From: Hyalangium ruber
GTDB lineage: Bacteria > Myxococcota > Myxococcia > Myxococcales > Myxococcaceae
Assembly: GCF_034259325.1 (NCBI RefSeq)
Contig: NZ_JAXIVS010000009.1
Location: 310,001-374,000 of the forward strand
Length of the DNA stretch: 64,000 nt
Direction: 5' to 3'
Numbering within the stretch: position 1 is the first letter of the stretch; the number at the start of each line of letters is the position of its first letter. Under the pieces are notes generated by a model. That model had not been told where the DNA came from. It was given only the letters and a program-made list of their open reading frames with translations, and ran no database searches. Positions 1 through 7,222 of the stretch are shown in pieces. A program made the translations under genes and the position numbers.

Positions 1-88
1 CGGCCGAATCGCTCCAGAGGATGACGGTCGCGCAAGTGACAAGGGCAGCCCCCATGGTGGGCCGCCCACTTCGTCTGTGGGGTGACAT
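1..88 (-). CDS. 5' end of an exported protein, runs off the left edge
   Basis: An ATG at 88 opens a frame that stays open to the edge of the window. An AGGAG-type ribosome site lies about 8 nt upstream. The 29 visible residues begin with a basic stretch (HRRSGRP) followed by a hydrophobic run (GAALVTCATVILW), which looks like a signal peptide. It follows the cysteine-rich secreted protein at 205-612 on the same strand and may share its transcript. Nothing of the mature protein is visible, so no function can be assigned. Confidence 0.45.
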   Translation of the reverse strand, partial: MSPHRRSGRPTMGAALVTCATVILWSDSA

Positions 89-204
89 GACTCCGCTCCT
101 GGGTGGACGAGCCAGCCGCCGGAGCACGAAGTCCCCAGCAACGGGCAGAACCCGACCGGCGGGCACACTCCCGTCGGTCGTGCCTTAGCGCACGTGTGCA
201 GGGC

Positions 205-612
205 TCAGATCAGGTAGGAGCAGTTCTGGAGGTACAGAGGCGGTGCGGTGGCGCGGTGAACGCCCCGAGTGCGCACCCACGGTGTAGGCAGCAATTCCGG
301 TGCTGGAGGAACCGTGGGTGCTACTTGCTGCGCTACCACCACCGGGAGGGGCGCCCACGCGCTTCCGGAGGTTGCAGTGGCGGTCGGCTCGGGGGCGAGC
401 TGGGCTTTCAACTCGCCACAGCACGTCCCATGCTCGCTCGAGACACAGGCGTCCGGCAGCCGTTGTACGGCCTGTGAGTGATCGCAGCAGCACGTCAGGT
501 CGAACTGCACACTGCCATGGCACAGGTGGAACAGTCCCTCGACAGCCCCTACCGCTGGGGGCAGTCCCAGAACGACCACCAGTGTCAGTGCGCGCAGCGC
601 CATCACGAGCAT
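205..612 (-). CDS. Small secreted cysteine-rich protein, function unknown
   Basis: About 135 aa. The N-terminus (MALRALTLVVVLGLPPAVGA) is a clear signal peptide. It is followed by a Cys-rich segment (HLCHG, LTCCCDHS, ACVSS, GTCCGE), a Pro/Ala-rich middle, and a conserved-looking end PPLYLQNCSYLI. I chose the ATG at 612; TTG at 615 and ATG at 603 are also possible, and no strong Shine-Dalgarno separates them. Clustered His and Cys suggest metal binding or disulfides outside the cytoplasm. From memory, similar small proteins sit beside metal transport or TonB-type genes in myxobacteria, but that is weak context. It is probably the first gene of a short unit continuing into the partial gene at 88. 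Confidence 0.6.
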   Translation of the reverse strand: MLVMALRALTLVVVLGLPPAVGAVEGLFHLCHGSVQFDLTCCCDHSQAVQRLPDACVSSEHGTCCGELKAQLAPEPTATATSGSAWAPLPVVVAQQVAPTVPPAPELLPTPWVRTRGVHRATAPPLYLQNCSYLI

Positions 613-615
613 CAA

Positions 616-997
616 CGAACGAGATAGCCCGGCAGTTACACGTCGCGCAACACCGATGAGGAGAGCCAGTTCCTCCTACACCATGTAGGCAAGCGCTGAG
701 TGACCGCGGACGGACGGACTCACCCTAGGGCCTGGGCAGTCCGTCCGCCCTGATCCCGCAGTCGGATCTCGAAGAGTCAACCTGCCCTTGTGGACGGTCG
801 CCCAGCGGGCAGGCGCGCAAGGGCAGTGACATGACGCTGCGATCCGTTGCCGTGCAGTGAAGGGGCTTTCACATTTGGTTCACACGGCGCGGTCGTGATG
901 GCTGGTGCGCTCCGATCTGGAGCGGCGGTCTCCCGCCTATGCGAGCTGCATGGGCGGGGGCGCTTACTGCGCTCGTGCCAATTTCCGGGAGAACCCA
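616..997. other. Intergenic region ahead of the ubiquitin-like operon
   Basis: This 382-bp gap separates the leftward secreted-protein gene from the rightward Ubl operon, so it should hold divergent promoters. It contains a short hairpin (CCTAC/GTAGG, 675-688) and the larger inverted repeat listed separately at 711-747. I see no convincing -35/-10 pair and no open frame with coding character. Confidence 0.5.
711..747. repeat. Inverted repeat upstream of the Ubl operon
   Basis: Two perfect 10-bp arms, CGGACGGACT (711-720) and AGTCCGTCCG (738-747), are separated by 17 nt. No T-run follows on either strand, so it does not look like an intrinsic terminator. It lies about 250 bp before the Ubl start and could be an operator for a dimeric regulator or a transcript hairpin. 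Confidence 0.45.
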
Positions 998-1261
998 ATG
1001 TCCAAGGAAGGCAAGTTCATCGAGCTCATCTTCGTCGTGAACGGTGAGGACACGCCGGTCAAGTTCAACATCAAGGAGCCCCTCCACGCAGCGCGCAACA
1101 AAGCCTTGGCCGAGAGTGGGAACACGGGGCGTCCTCCTCACGAGTGGGAGGTCCGCACTGAGGCAGGCGTGCTGCTCGAGGCGAGCGCGAAGCTGGAAAG
1201 CCTGGGGCTCCAGTCAGGTACGCGGCTGTTTCTCTCGTTGGGAGTGGGTGGAGGAGGGTGA
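998..1261 (+). CDS. Ubiquitin-like modifier, DUF2604-like
   Basis: 87 aa. The ATG at 998 follows a GGGAGA ribosome site. The sequence reads as a beta-grasp fold: a beta strand (FIELIFVVNGED), a second strand (VKFNIKEPL), a helix (HAARNKALAE), and a late strand (GTRLFLSLG). The protein ends GVGGGG immediately before the stop. A bare C-terminal Gly-Gly is the form used for adenylation by an E1, so no processing protease is needed for maturation. The next two genes are E2-like and E1-like and a JAMM peptidase lies opposite. That context, together with resemblance to the DUF2604 Ubl family of bacterial conjugation operons (family memory), supports a protein modifier rather than a sulfur carrier. 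Confidence 0.8.
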   Translation: MSKEGKFIELIFVVNGEDTPVKFNIKEPLHAARNKALAESGNTGRPPHEWEVRTEAGVLLEASAKLESLGLQSGTRLFLSLGVGGGG

Positions 1262-1262
1262 C

Positions 1263-1910
1263 ATGCGAGTGGAGCCAGCGGTTAGCCGCGCGAAGTTCGA
1301 CGCGGAGATCCGACACCTCGACGAGCAGGTGGCTCCGCTGCGGAGGTGGGGCTGTTGGGTGCAGCGCGCGCGCTACCCGGAAGTGGACGTCGTCTTCGTG
1401 CCGCGCACGCCCTTACGGATCTCGTTCTCCGTTCCGGTGTCTGGAGGGCTGATCGGCCAGGCGAAGCACGCGGTCGCACACGCACGGGAGGCTGAGCTCT
1501 CGGTCTTGGCGGCCCGGGCCTTTGGCGTTCGAGTGCTGATGGACGACTACGATCAGCGTGCTCCTTCTGTCACCTTCCGCGATCCGTGGACGTGGGAGTT
1601 GCTCTCGTTCGACGAGATGCTCCGGGCAATCCTGGTGGATGAGAAGGGCAACACGCGCCCTGTCCTGGTGGAAGCCCATCCGGTGACGAAGCAGCCCTTT
1701 CTGTGTCTGAGAGGGACGCGCGAGTACCACGAGCACCCTCAGCATTCAGGAGACGACTGGGTGCTGTTGCGCGGCGGCTTCGGGCTCTTCTCCTTGCTTT
1801 CAACCGTTTGGAGGACGTGCGTGGAGAACGCACGTCCCCACCTGCTGCTGAATCCACCGGCCCAGGTGCAGGTTCAATGGGAGCCGGTGGCTTCCAGGCG
1901 GATGAGGTAG
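1263..1910 (+). CDS. E2-like conjugating protein of the CEHH type
   Basis: 215 aa. The start lies one base after the Ubl stop, and its ribosome site GGAGGAGG lies inside the codons for the Ubl glycine tail, so the two are translationally linked. The C-terminal third holds a motif with C148, E154, H156, H158 and H161 (PFLCLRGTREYHEHP), matching the Cys-Glu-His-His pattern of the family I recall as Metal_CEHH in DUF2604 operons. C148 is the obvious candidate to receive the Ubl thioester. The N-terminal 140 residues alternate strands and helices compatible with a divergent E2 fold. The role as E2 is inferred from operon order (Ubl, E2, E1) and the motif; it has no detectable similarity to eukaryotic E2 enzymes by eye. 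Confidence 0.65.
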   Translation: MRVEPAVSRAKFDAEIRHLDEQVAPLRRWGCWVQRARYPEVDVVFVPRTPLRISFSVPVSGGLIGQAKHAVAHAREAELSVLAARAFGVRVLMDDYDQRAPSVTFRDPWTWELLSFDEMLRAILVDEKGNTRPVLVEAHPVTKQPFLCLRGTREYHEHPQHSGDDWVLLRGGFGLFSLLSTVWRTCVENARPHLLLNPPAQVQVQWEPVASRRMR

Positions 1911-1916
1911 GAACTC

Positions 1917-3452
1917 ATGGCACTGGCGCGTTTCTTCGAGCGCGTTTTTAGGGCTGCTGGCCGGGCGCTCGTCGTCTCGCGCGAGACGCTGGAGACAGCC
2001 CTGGGCAGCCAGGTAGTGGCCGTCCAGTGTGGCGCGGCATGTGCTGCGGAGGGGAACGCTCGATGGATCGCCGAGCTCCTCGTCAATCTCCTCGTCAGGC
2101 TCTACCCCCGCCTGGCCATCGCGTCGGAGCTGCCGGACGTCCGCGAGCATCTGATCGGCATCGCCAAGTCCATCAACCCGGCGGTAGATGTCGAGGACGC
2201 GACCGGCGCCACCGTCACGGTGGTGGTGGGCAGCGAGGAGTCCTCCCACCCGAACACGATCTATGCCCGCGCGGATGGGTGGGTGGCGCGCGTTCTGTTC
2301 CAGCCTTCGAGGAGCCCGCTGGGGCCGGCCAACCCGTATGCGGCAGCGGCTGCGGCCGCGCTCGCAGCTGCGGAAGTCTTCCGTCGCGTCTTTCGCGACC
2401 GCCTGCCGACGCAGCAGGAGCCCCGGGAAGTCAGCCTCTCTCTGCTGGATTTCAGCGAGGAGGCGGGGGCCGAAGAGCCATTGGGGCCAGCAGACGTCGG
2501 GCAGGTGGTGATGGCTGGCCTCGGAGCTGTGGGCAACGGCGCGCTGTGGGCGATGGGGCGCCATGCGTCGCTCACCGGTGAGGTGTGGCTCGTGGACCAC
2601 GAGACCGTCGAGCTCTCCAATCTCCAGCGGTACGTGCTGGCTGCAGACTCGGACGAGCGTGCCGCGAAGGTGGACCTAGCGGACGCCGCGCTCCGCCACA
2701 CAGGTCTGCGGCGATACCTATGCAGGGAGACGCTGGAGAGCTTCGCCGAGCGCTTCCGCGAGGGCTTCACCTTACCTACGGTGTGCGTGTCCGTGGACAA
2801 CGTGCCCAGCCGACGTGCGGTGCAGGCGCTGCTGCCGCGGCTGGTGCTCAATGGGTGGACAGGCGACATGAGCCTGGGAGCCTCCTGGCACGAGTTCGAC
2901 CGGGAGGCTGCGTGCCTGTCCTGCCTCTATCATCCCAACGGCCCCAGGCCGAGCCAGACGGACATGGTGGCCGAGGCTCTCGGACTTGACCCGGAGCGAG
3001 CAGGAAAGCTGTGGATCAATGCGGAGGCTCCAGAGCCAGAGGAACTGGTGCAGATGGAAAAGCACCTGGGCCTCAAGCCTGGGGACCTCAGTGGGTGGCG
3101 TGGAAAGCCGCTGGGTGACATCTACACCGGAGTCATCTGTGGCTCGGTACGGCTGGATGTGCAGGGACTTGGACGCGTCGAAGTTGTTCCGCTCGCGCAT
3201 CAGTCCGTGCTCGCAGGCGCCCTCATGGCGGCTGAACTGGTGAAGCGGTCAACGCCCTCACTGGGGGCCCGAAGTCAGCATCAGGTGCTGACGGTGTGGG
3301 AGGACGTGCTGCGTCGGCCACCCCCAGCGGGCCGGTGGTTGCGCGACCGGTCGCGTGAGCCTGGCTGCATCTGCGGCGACAAGGTGTACCAGGAGGTCTA
3401 CCAGAGGAAGTGGCGCACGGTGGCAACTCCAGGGGACATGGCGCCCCGGTGA
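1917..3452 (+). CDS. E1-like Ubl-activating enzyme (ThiF family)
   Basis: 511 aa, six bases after the E2-like gene. Residues 1-190 form an extra N-terminal domain. The ThiF/E1 adenylation domain starts near 195 with GLGAVGNG (201-208), then D227 (LVDHETVE), the NLQR signature (N235, R238), K251 and D294 (SVDN). Two cysteine pairs (C333/C336 and C484/C486) can bind the structural zinc seen in this family; one of the cysteines could instead be the catalytic residue. The expected reaction is ATP-dependent adenylation of the Gly-Gly end of the Ubl, then transfer to the E2-like protein. The stop lies only 12 bp from the stop of the convergent JAMM gene. Confidence 0.85.
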   Translation: MALARFFERVFRAAGRALVVSRETLETALGSQVVAVQCGAACAAEGNARWIAELLVNLLVRLYPRLAIASELPDVREHLIGIAKSINPAVDVEDATGATVTVVVGSEESSHPNTIYARADGWVARVLFQPSRSPLGPANPYAAAAAAALAAAEVFRRVFRDRLPTQQEPREVSLSLLDFSEEAGAEEPLGPADVGQVVMAGLGAVGNGALWAMGRHASLTGEVWLVDHETVELSNLQRYVLAADSDERAAKVDLADAALRHTGLRRYLCRETLESFAERFREGFTLPTVCVSVDNVPSRRAVQALLPRLVLNGWTGDMSLGASWHEFDREAACLSCLYHPNGPRPSQTDMVAEALGLDPERAGKLWINAEAPEPEELVQMEKHLGLKPGDLSGWRGKPLGDIYTGVICGSVRLDVQGLGRVEVVPLAHQSVLAGALMAAELVKRSTPSLGARSQHQVLTVWEDVLRRPPPAGRWLRDRSREPGCICGDKVYQEVYQRKWRTVATPGDMAPR

Positions 3453-3464
3453 GGGGCAGCTCCT

Positions 3465-3965
3465 TCAGCCCACCAACTGGAAGATCTGGCGCGTCACAGC
3501 TGGGGAGACCTCCTGCCAGCGCGCGTTGCGCAGTCGGTAGACCGCCCAGCCGGTCGGAGTGTGCTCGGTTCGCGCGAAGTAGGGGACGACGAGTGAGAAC
3601 CCGCCCTCGATAGCGACGATGGCGTACTTGTCGTCCATTGCTGAGTGGTACGCCTCAGTAGGGTGGCTGTGGATTTGGGCAATGAGTCGCAGGCGCTTAT
3701 CGCTCAGGAACCGGTTGAGGTTGAACAGCGTCTCCGAGCTGAGGAAGTAGCCGATGCCATCTTCGGAGCGGATGGACTCCTGGGGGGGAACGAGGCAACT
3801 CTGGATGGTGGCCACCGTGCCCTCGATCTGGCCCACCCAGAGCACCAGCCCCTCATTCCCTTCGCGTCCGAAGTCCTGGAGGACACGAACGGTCTCTGCC
3901 AACGCCCTGTGAGGAAGATGGACGACTTCCACACCGTCAAGGGGGGATCTTTTGGCGGTCTGCAT
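3465..3965 (-). CDS. JAB/JAMM metalloprotease, predicted Ubl deconjugase
   Basis: 166 aa from the ATG at 3965; a longer reading from 4073 adds a low-complexity tail that I doubt. It has the complete JAMM zinc signature: E38, H99-x-H101-P (QIHSHP), S108 and D111. Such enzymes cleave isopeptide or C-terminal bonds of ubiquitin-like proteins. It is on the strand opposite the Ubl-E2-E1 genes and converges with them tail to tail, so unlike the usual co-directional layout it must be transcribed from its own promoter to the right. With the other three genes it completes a four-component conjugation/deconjugation set of the type recently tied to antiphage defence (BIL/Bub operons, from memory). Confidence 0.85.
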   Translation of the reverse strand: MQTAKRSPLDGVEVVHLPHRALAETVRVLQDFGREGNEGLVLWVGQIEGTVATIQSCLVPPQESIRSEDGIGYFLSSETLFNLNRFLSDKRLRLIAQIHSHPTEAYHSAMDDKYAIVAIEGGFSLVVPYFARTEHTPTGWAVYRLRNARWQEVSPAVTRQIFQLVG

Positions 3966-4135
3966 TCCTGGATCGTACCACGCTGAGTGCTGTACCCAGC
4001 CTGGTCGGCTGGGGAGCGTGGGTCTCAACGCATCCAACGAGGAGGGAATGGGCAAGAAGGTCCTAGAGGCCATGAAGCTCGGAAAGCCGCTGACGCTAAG
4101 GGCTACTGCTCATGATGCAGATGGCACGTCAGGGA

Positions 4136-4384
4136 TCAGGTTGTGAGCGACATCGGCCTTAGCAGGAATGTGGCGGGCTCAGTGCCCACCCCTTTGACCG
4201 TCGCCAGGTGTTGTAGCTCCGCCTGGGTCAGCACCACTGCGTCGTAGCCGCCCTTCTCCATCGTTGCCAGGAACCATGTCCAGTTGGCCGCTGTGGACGG
4301 CGCCGTCTCCGAGGTGTGTGCGTCCTCGATCAGCTTAGCTGCCTCTGCTCCCAGCCGATCATTAGCCAGTGCGTCCGCCTCCAA
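4136..4384 (-). CDS. Doubtful 82-aa reading frame, possible gene remnant
   Basis: The frame opens with TTG at 4384 and lacks a clear ribosome site. Its composition is protein-like (KLIEDAHTSE, TWFLATMEKGGYDAVV, LTQAELQHL), better than most shadow frames in this GC-rich DNA, so it could be the tail of a decayed gene. I recognise no family. Confidence 0.25.
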   Translation of the reverse strand: MEADALANDRLGAEAAKLIEDAHTSETAPSTAANWTWFLATMEKGGYDAVVLTQAELQHLATVKGVGTEPATFLLRPMSLTT

Positions 4385-4397
4385 GGCGGGATGGTCG

Positions 4398-4415
4398 GGT
4401 ACCCTTATGGGTACC
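4398..4415. repeat. Short perfect inverted repeat ahead of the AAA operon
   Basis: GGTACCC (4398-4404) and GGGTACC (4409-4415) flank a 4-nt TTAT loop, about 290 bp before the AAA+ start. No T-run follows. It could be an operator or a chance palindrome. Confidence 0.3.
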
Positions 4416-4703
4416 TGCAGACGGCAACAGACGCGGAGCTGTTCGCGGGGGGGGAGAGCCGCGTCACAACGGCTTGGACCGGAACGGTGTGCTTGAGGGT
4501 TGGAGATGCGCAGCCGTCCTGCTGATCGCGGGCAGTCCGCGCGCGAGCCACAAGCAGATCGGTCCAGAGCTGATGCTGTTTTCTCAGGAAGGCGTTACCG
4601 TTCCACTTCGGCAGGTGGACCGAGCTGCGAGCCATGCCGTGGAGTGTCGGTAGGTCGTCGCCAGCCACAACCAGGCAAGGCAAGGAGAGACGTGGGGAAG
4701 CAC

Positions 4704-6569
4704 ATGGTGGCTGAGAACTCCTTCGAGAAACCACGATGGTTGCGCGATCTGCTGCGTTTTCTGCCGCTCAAGAGCCAGTTCGTGCTCTCGGGCAATGTGC
4801 GTGACCTACAGCTCTTCGAAGCTGGGCCCGGCGTGGTGACCCCACGGCCCATGCTCCAGGTGCTGGCAGCGGAGCTGCGCGTCGCGGGATACGCACACGT
4901 GGTCTCCTATGACCCGGTTGCGGGATTCAGGGTGATAGGGCTCCCCGGCGAAGCCCCCTCACTGGGGGCGGACCTGTTGAAGCAACTCGGCCTGGAGGCG
5001 GCGAACGGGACGGCTCCCGCTGGCCTTGAGCTCTTCGCGGAGACCCTTCAGCGGGCCGTTGGTCGCTCGGGAGACCCAATTGCGGTAGTGGCCGACTTTG
5101 CCTCACGCATGGTTGTGCGCACCGCGGCTCTTTCTGGACCGGAGCATCAGGCGTTCACGCGGGCACTGGTACTATCCCACCAGGCACGGTCACGTCCGCA
5201 TGGCACGCCTCCGCGCCCCTTTTTCAACACGGTGCTCTGGGTCGTCGACAAAGAGGGAGACCTGCCTGACTGGCTGCTTGTCGACAACCCGCGGATTCGA
5301 CACGTGCCCATCGCCAAGCCCGATCATCGAGCCCGGCGGCCTCTTGCCGCTTCCCTGCTGCGAAGTCTTGAGGGTTATCGCGAGGCGGATCCTCACGCGG
5401 CGGGAAGGGCGCTGGATGACTTTGTCGACCAGACCGAAGGTCTGCTGCTGGTGGACCTCACCTCCATCGTTGAGCTTGGCCGGACGGAAGGGCTGGGCTT
5501 CGCCGAGATTGCGGACGCTGTCAGGCGCTACAAGGTTGGCGTCACCGAGGATCCCTGGCGGAAAATTGACCGCGCGAAAGTGCGGGGAGCAACGGACTTT
5601 GTTCGCAGCCGTGTGAAGGGGCAGGACCACGCGGTTGTCCACATGCTCGATATCGTCAAGCGGGCCGTCACGGGCGTCGGTTCTCCCCGCCGGGGGAGCC
5701 GACCGCGTGGCGTTGCCTTCCTCGCGGGGCCCACAGGGGTTGGTAAAACCGAGCTCGCGAAAACCATCACCAGCCTGCTCTTCGGAGACGAGGGTGCGTA
5801 CATTCGTTTCGACATGTCCGAGTTCAGCGCGGAGCACTCCGACCAACGCCTCATTGGTGCGCCGCCGGGCTATGTCGGGTACGACGTCGGGGGGGAACTC
5901 ACCAATGCCATCCGGGAGCGGCCGTTCAGCGTGGTGCTCTTCGATGAAATCGAGAAGGCGCACCCACGCATCCTCGACAAGTTCCTCCAAGTCCTCGATG
6001 ACGGCGTCCTGACCTCAGGTCGCGGAGACCGAGTCTACTTCTCGGAAGCCTTCATCGTCTTCACCTCGAACCTCGGCATTTACCGGCTCGAAGCTGATGG
6101 AAGTCGGGTGCCCAATGTCACACCTGAGGATGGCTTCTCAGAGGTTCAGGCTCGGGTTCGCTCAGAGATCGAACGTCACTTCAAGGTCGTGCTCAATCGG
6201 CCCGAGATCCTCAACCGCATCGGTGACAACGTGCTCGTCTTCGACTTCGTGCGTCCCGCGGTGGCGGATCAGATTTTCGCGGGGATGGTGGAGGCGGCGC
6301 TCTCAGATGTCGAGTCCGCGCAGGGCATTGCCGTCACACTCGACGCCACCTCACGCGACCGACTGCGCGCTCTCTGTCTTGCCGACCTGTCAAACGGGGG
6401 CCGTGGCATCCGCAACAAGGTTGAGACGCACCTGCTCAACCCGCTCGCCCGCGCCCTCTTCGATGCGGATGCTACGCCGGGTCGATGTTTCGAAATACGA
6501 GGCGTGGAGACCGGCAGTACAACCACGCTCCACCTTGCTGATGTCGGTATCCCTGGAGCGGTGGCATGA
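4704..6569 (+). CDS. ClpB-D2-like AAA+ ATPase with degenerate N-terminal half
   Basis: 621 aa from ATG 4704; a GTG at 4692 is an alternative start. Residues 1-320 look like a worn AAA-type domain without a P-loop. The C-terminal half is a Clp/Hsp100 second AAA module: Walker A GPTGVGKT (342-349), Walker B with D414-E415 (LFDEIEKAH), and the GYVGYDVGG segment that in ClpB forms the substrate-gripping pore loop. There is no Clp N-domain, no coiled-coil M-domain and no ClpP-binding loop that I can see. It is therefore likely an unfoldase or remodelling ATPase acting on partners encoded next door. It overlaps the radical-SAM gene by ATGA, giving tight translational coupling. Confidence 0.85.
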   Translation: MVAENSFEKPRWLRDLLRFLPLKSQFVLSGNVRDLQLFEAGPGVVTPRPMLQVLAAELRVAGYAHVVSYDPVAGFRVIGLPGEAPSLGADLLKQLGLEAANGTAPAGLELFAETLQRAVGRSGDPIAVVADFASRMVVRTAALSGPEHQAFTRALVLSHQARSRPHGTPPRPFFNTVLWVVDKEGDLPDWLLVDNPRIRHVPIAKPDHRARRPLAASLLRSLEGYREADPHAAGRALDDFVDQTEGLLLVDLTSIVELGRTEGLGFAEIADAVRRYKVGVTEDPWRKIDRAKVRGATDFVRSRVKGQDHAVVHMLDIVKRAVTGVGSPRRGSRPRGVAFLAGPTGVGKTELAKTITSLLFGDEGAYIRFDMSEFSAEHSDQRLIGAPPGYVGYDVGGELTNAIRERPFSVVLFDEIEKAHPRILDKFLQVLDDGVLTSGRGDRVYFSEAFIVFTSNLGIYRLEADGSRVPNVTPEDGFSEVQARVRSEIERHFKVVLNRPEILNRIGDNVLVFDFVRPAVADQIFAGMVEAALSDVESAQGIAVTLDATSRDRLRALCLADLSNGGRGIRNKVETHLLNPLARALFDADATPGRCFEIRGVETGSTTTLHLADVGIPGAVA

Positions 6570-7222
6570 AGCTCGCCCTCTCTCGGTTGCACTATCCTGT
6601 TCACGCACTTGGGCCTGGTGCTCGTATTGGCATCTGGCTGCAGGGCTGCTCGATTCAATGCCCGGGATGTATTTCCGCCGACACCTGGGCGAAGGAGCGG
6701 GGGTGGACGACTGTGGAGATAGTGATGGCAACGGTCGCGCCCTGGCTTGCCCAAGCCGATGGCGTCACCATCAGTGGTGGGGAGCCCTTTGATCAGCCAG
6801 AGGCGCTGCGTACTCTCCTCGTGCGCCTCCGGGCTTCCACCCCCGGCGATATCCTCGTGTATTCGGGTTACCCTTGGGAGGCGCTTGCCGGGCATCTCGA
6901 TGCATGCGCGGGACTCATAGACGCCCTCATCTCCGACCCCTTTGAAGCTCGCGCACCGCAGACCCTGGCGCTGCGCGGCAGCGACAACCAGCGGCTGCAC
7001 TGCCTCACGCCGCTGGGCGAGGCGAGGTTCCGCGCCTACGAGCGTCCACTCGAGGCCGCCGACCGGCAGCTCGACGTTCTATTCGACGAGGACGGCACGG
7101 TCTGGATGGCTGGCATCCCGCACCGAGGTGACATGCAGCGGCTTTCCACACTCCTCTCGGTTGGCGGGCACACGGCTTCGACAACGGAAGCCAGGCCCCT
7201 CAGCAAGAGGCAGCATTCATGA
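6566..7222 (+). CDS. Radical-SAM protein of the NrdG/activase type
   Basis: 218 aa. C28-x3-C32-x2-C35 (GCSIQCPGC) binds the 4Fe-4S cluster, and ISGGEPFDQP is the SAM-binding GGEP motif. The length and opening (WLQGCSIQCPGC) fit the single-cluster activases such as NrdG and PflA. No anaerobic ribonucleotide reductase or other glycyl-radical enzyme is encoded nearby, so the usual job of installing a glycyl radical has no visible target. It could act on a partner within the operon, or make a small modified product. It overlaps both neighbours by 4 nt (ATGA at 6566 and at 7219), showing it is an integral member of this unit. Confidence 0.85.
   Translation: MKLALSRLHYPVHALGPGARIGIWLQGCSIQCPGCISADTWAKERGWTTVEIVMATVAPWLAQADGVTISGGEPFDQPEALRTLLVRLRASTPGDILVYSGYPWEALAGHLDACAGLIDALISDPFEARAPQTLALRGSDNQRLHCLTPLGEARFRAYERPLEAADRQLDVLFDEDGTVWMAGIPHRGDMQRLSTLLSVGGHTASTTEARPLSKRQHS

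Larger units (their letters stand above)
3966..4703. other. Gap between the Ubl module and the AAA/helicase operon
   Basis: These 738 bp must carry the promoter of the leftward JAMM gene and that of the rightward four-gene operon. They contain a doubtful 82-aa leftward frame (4136-4384) and a short inverted repeat (4398-4415), both listed separately. No transposase, integrase or repeat boundary is visible. Confidence 0.45.

Noticed and set aside
998-1261. Sulfur carrier (ThiS/MoaD) reading of the Ubl
   Set aside because: There are no thiamine or molybdopterin genes nearby, and the E2-like and JAMM partners fit protein conjugation instead.
4704-6569. Housekeeping ClpB or ClpA
   Set aside because: It has only one functional AAA module, no N-domain and no M-domain, and is locked in an accessory operon.
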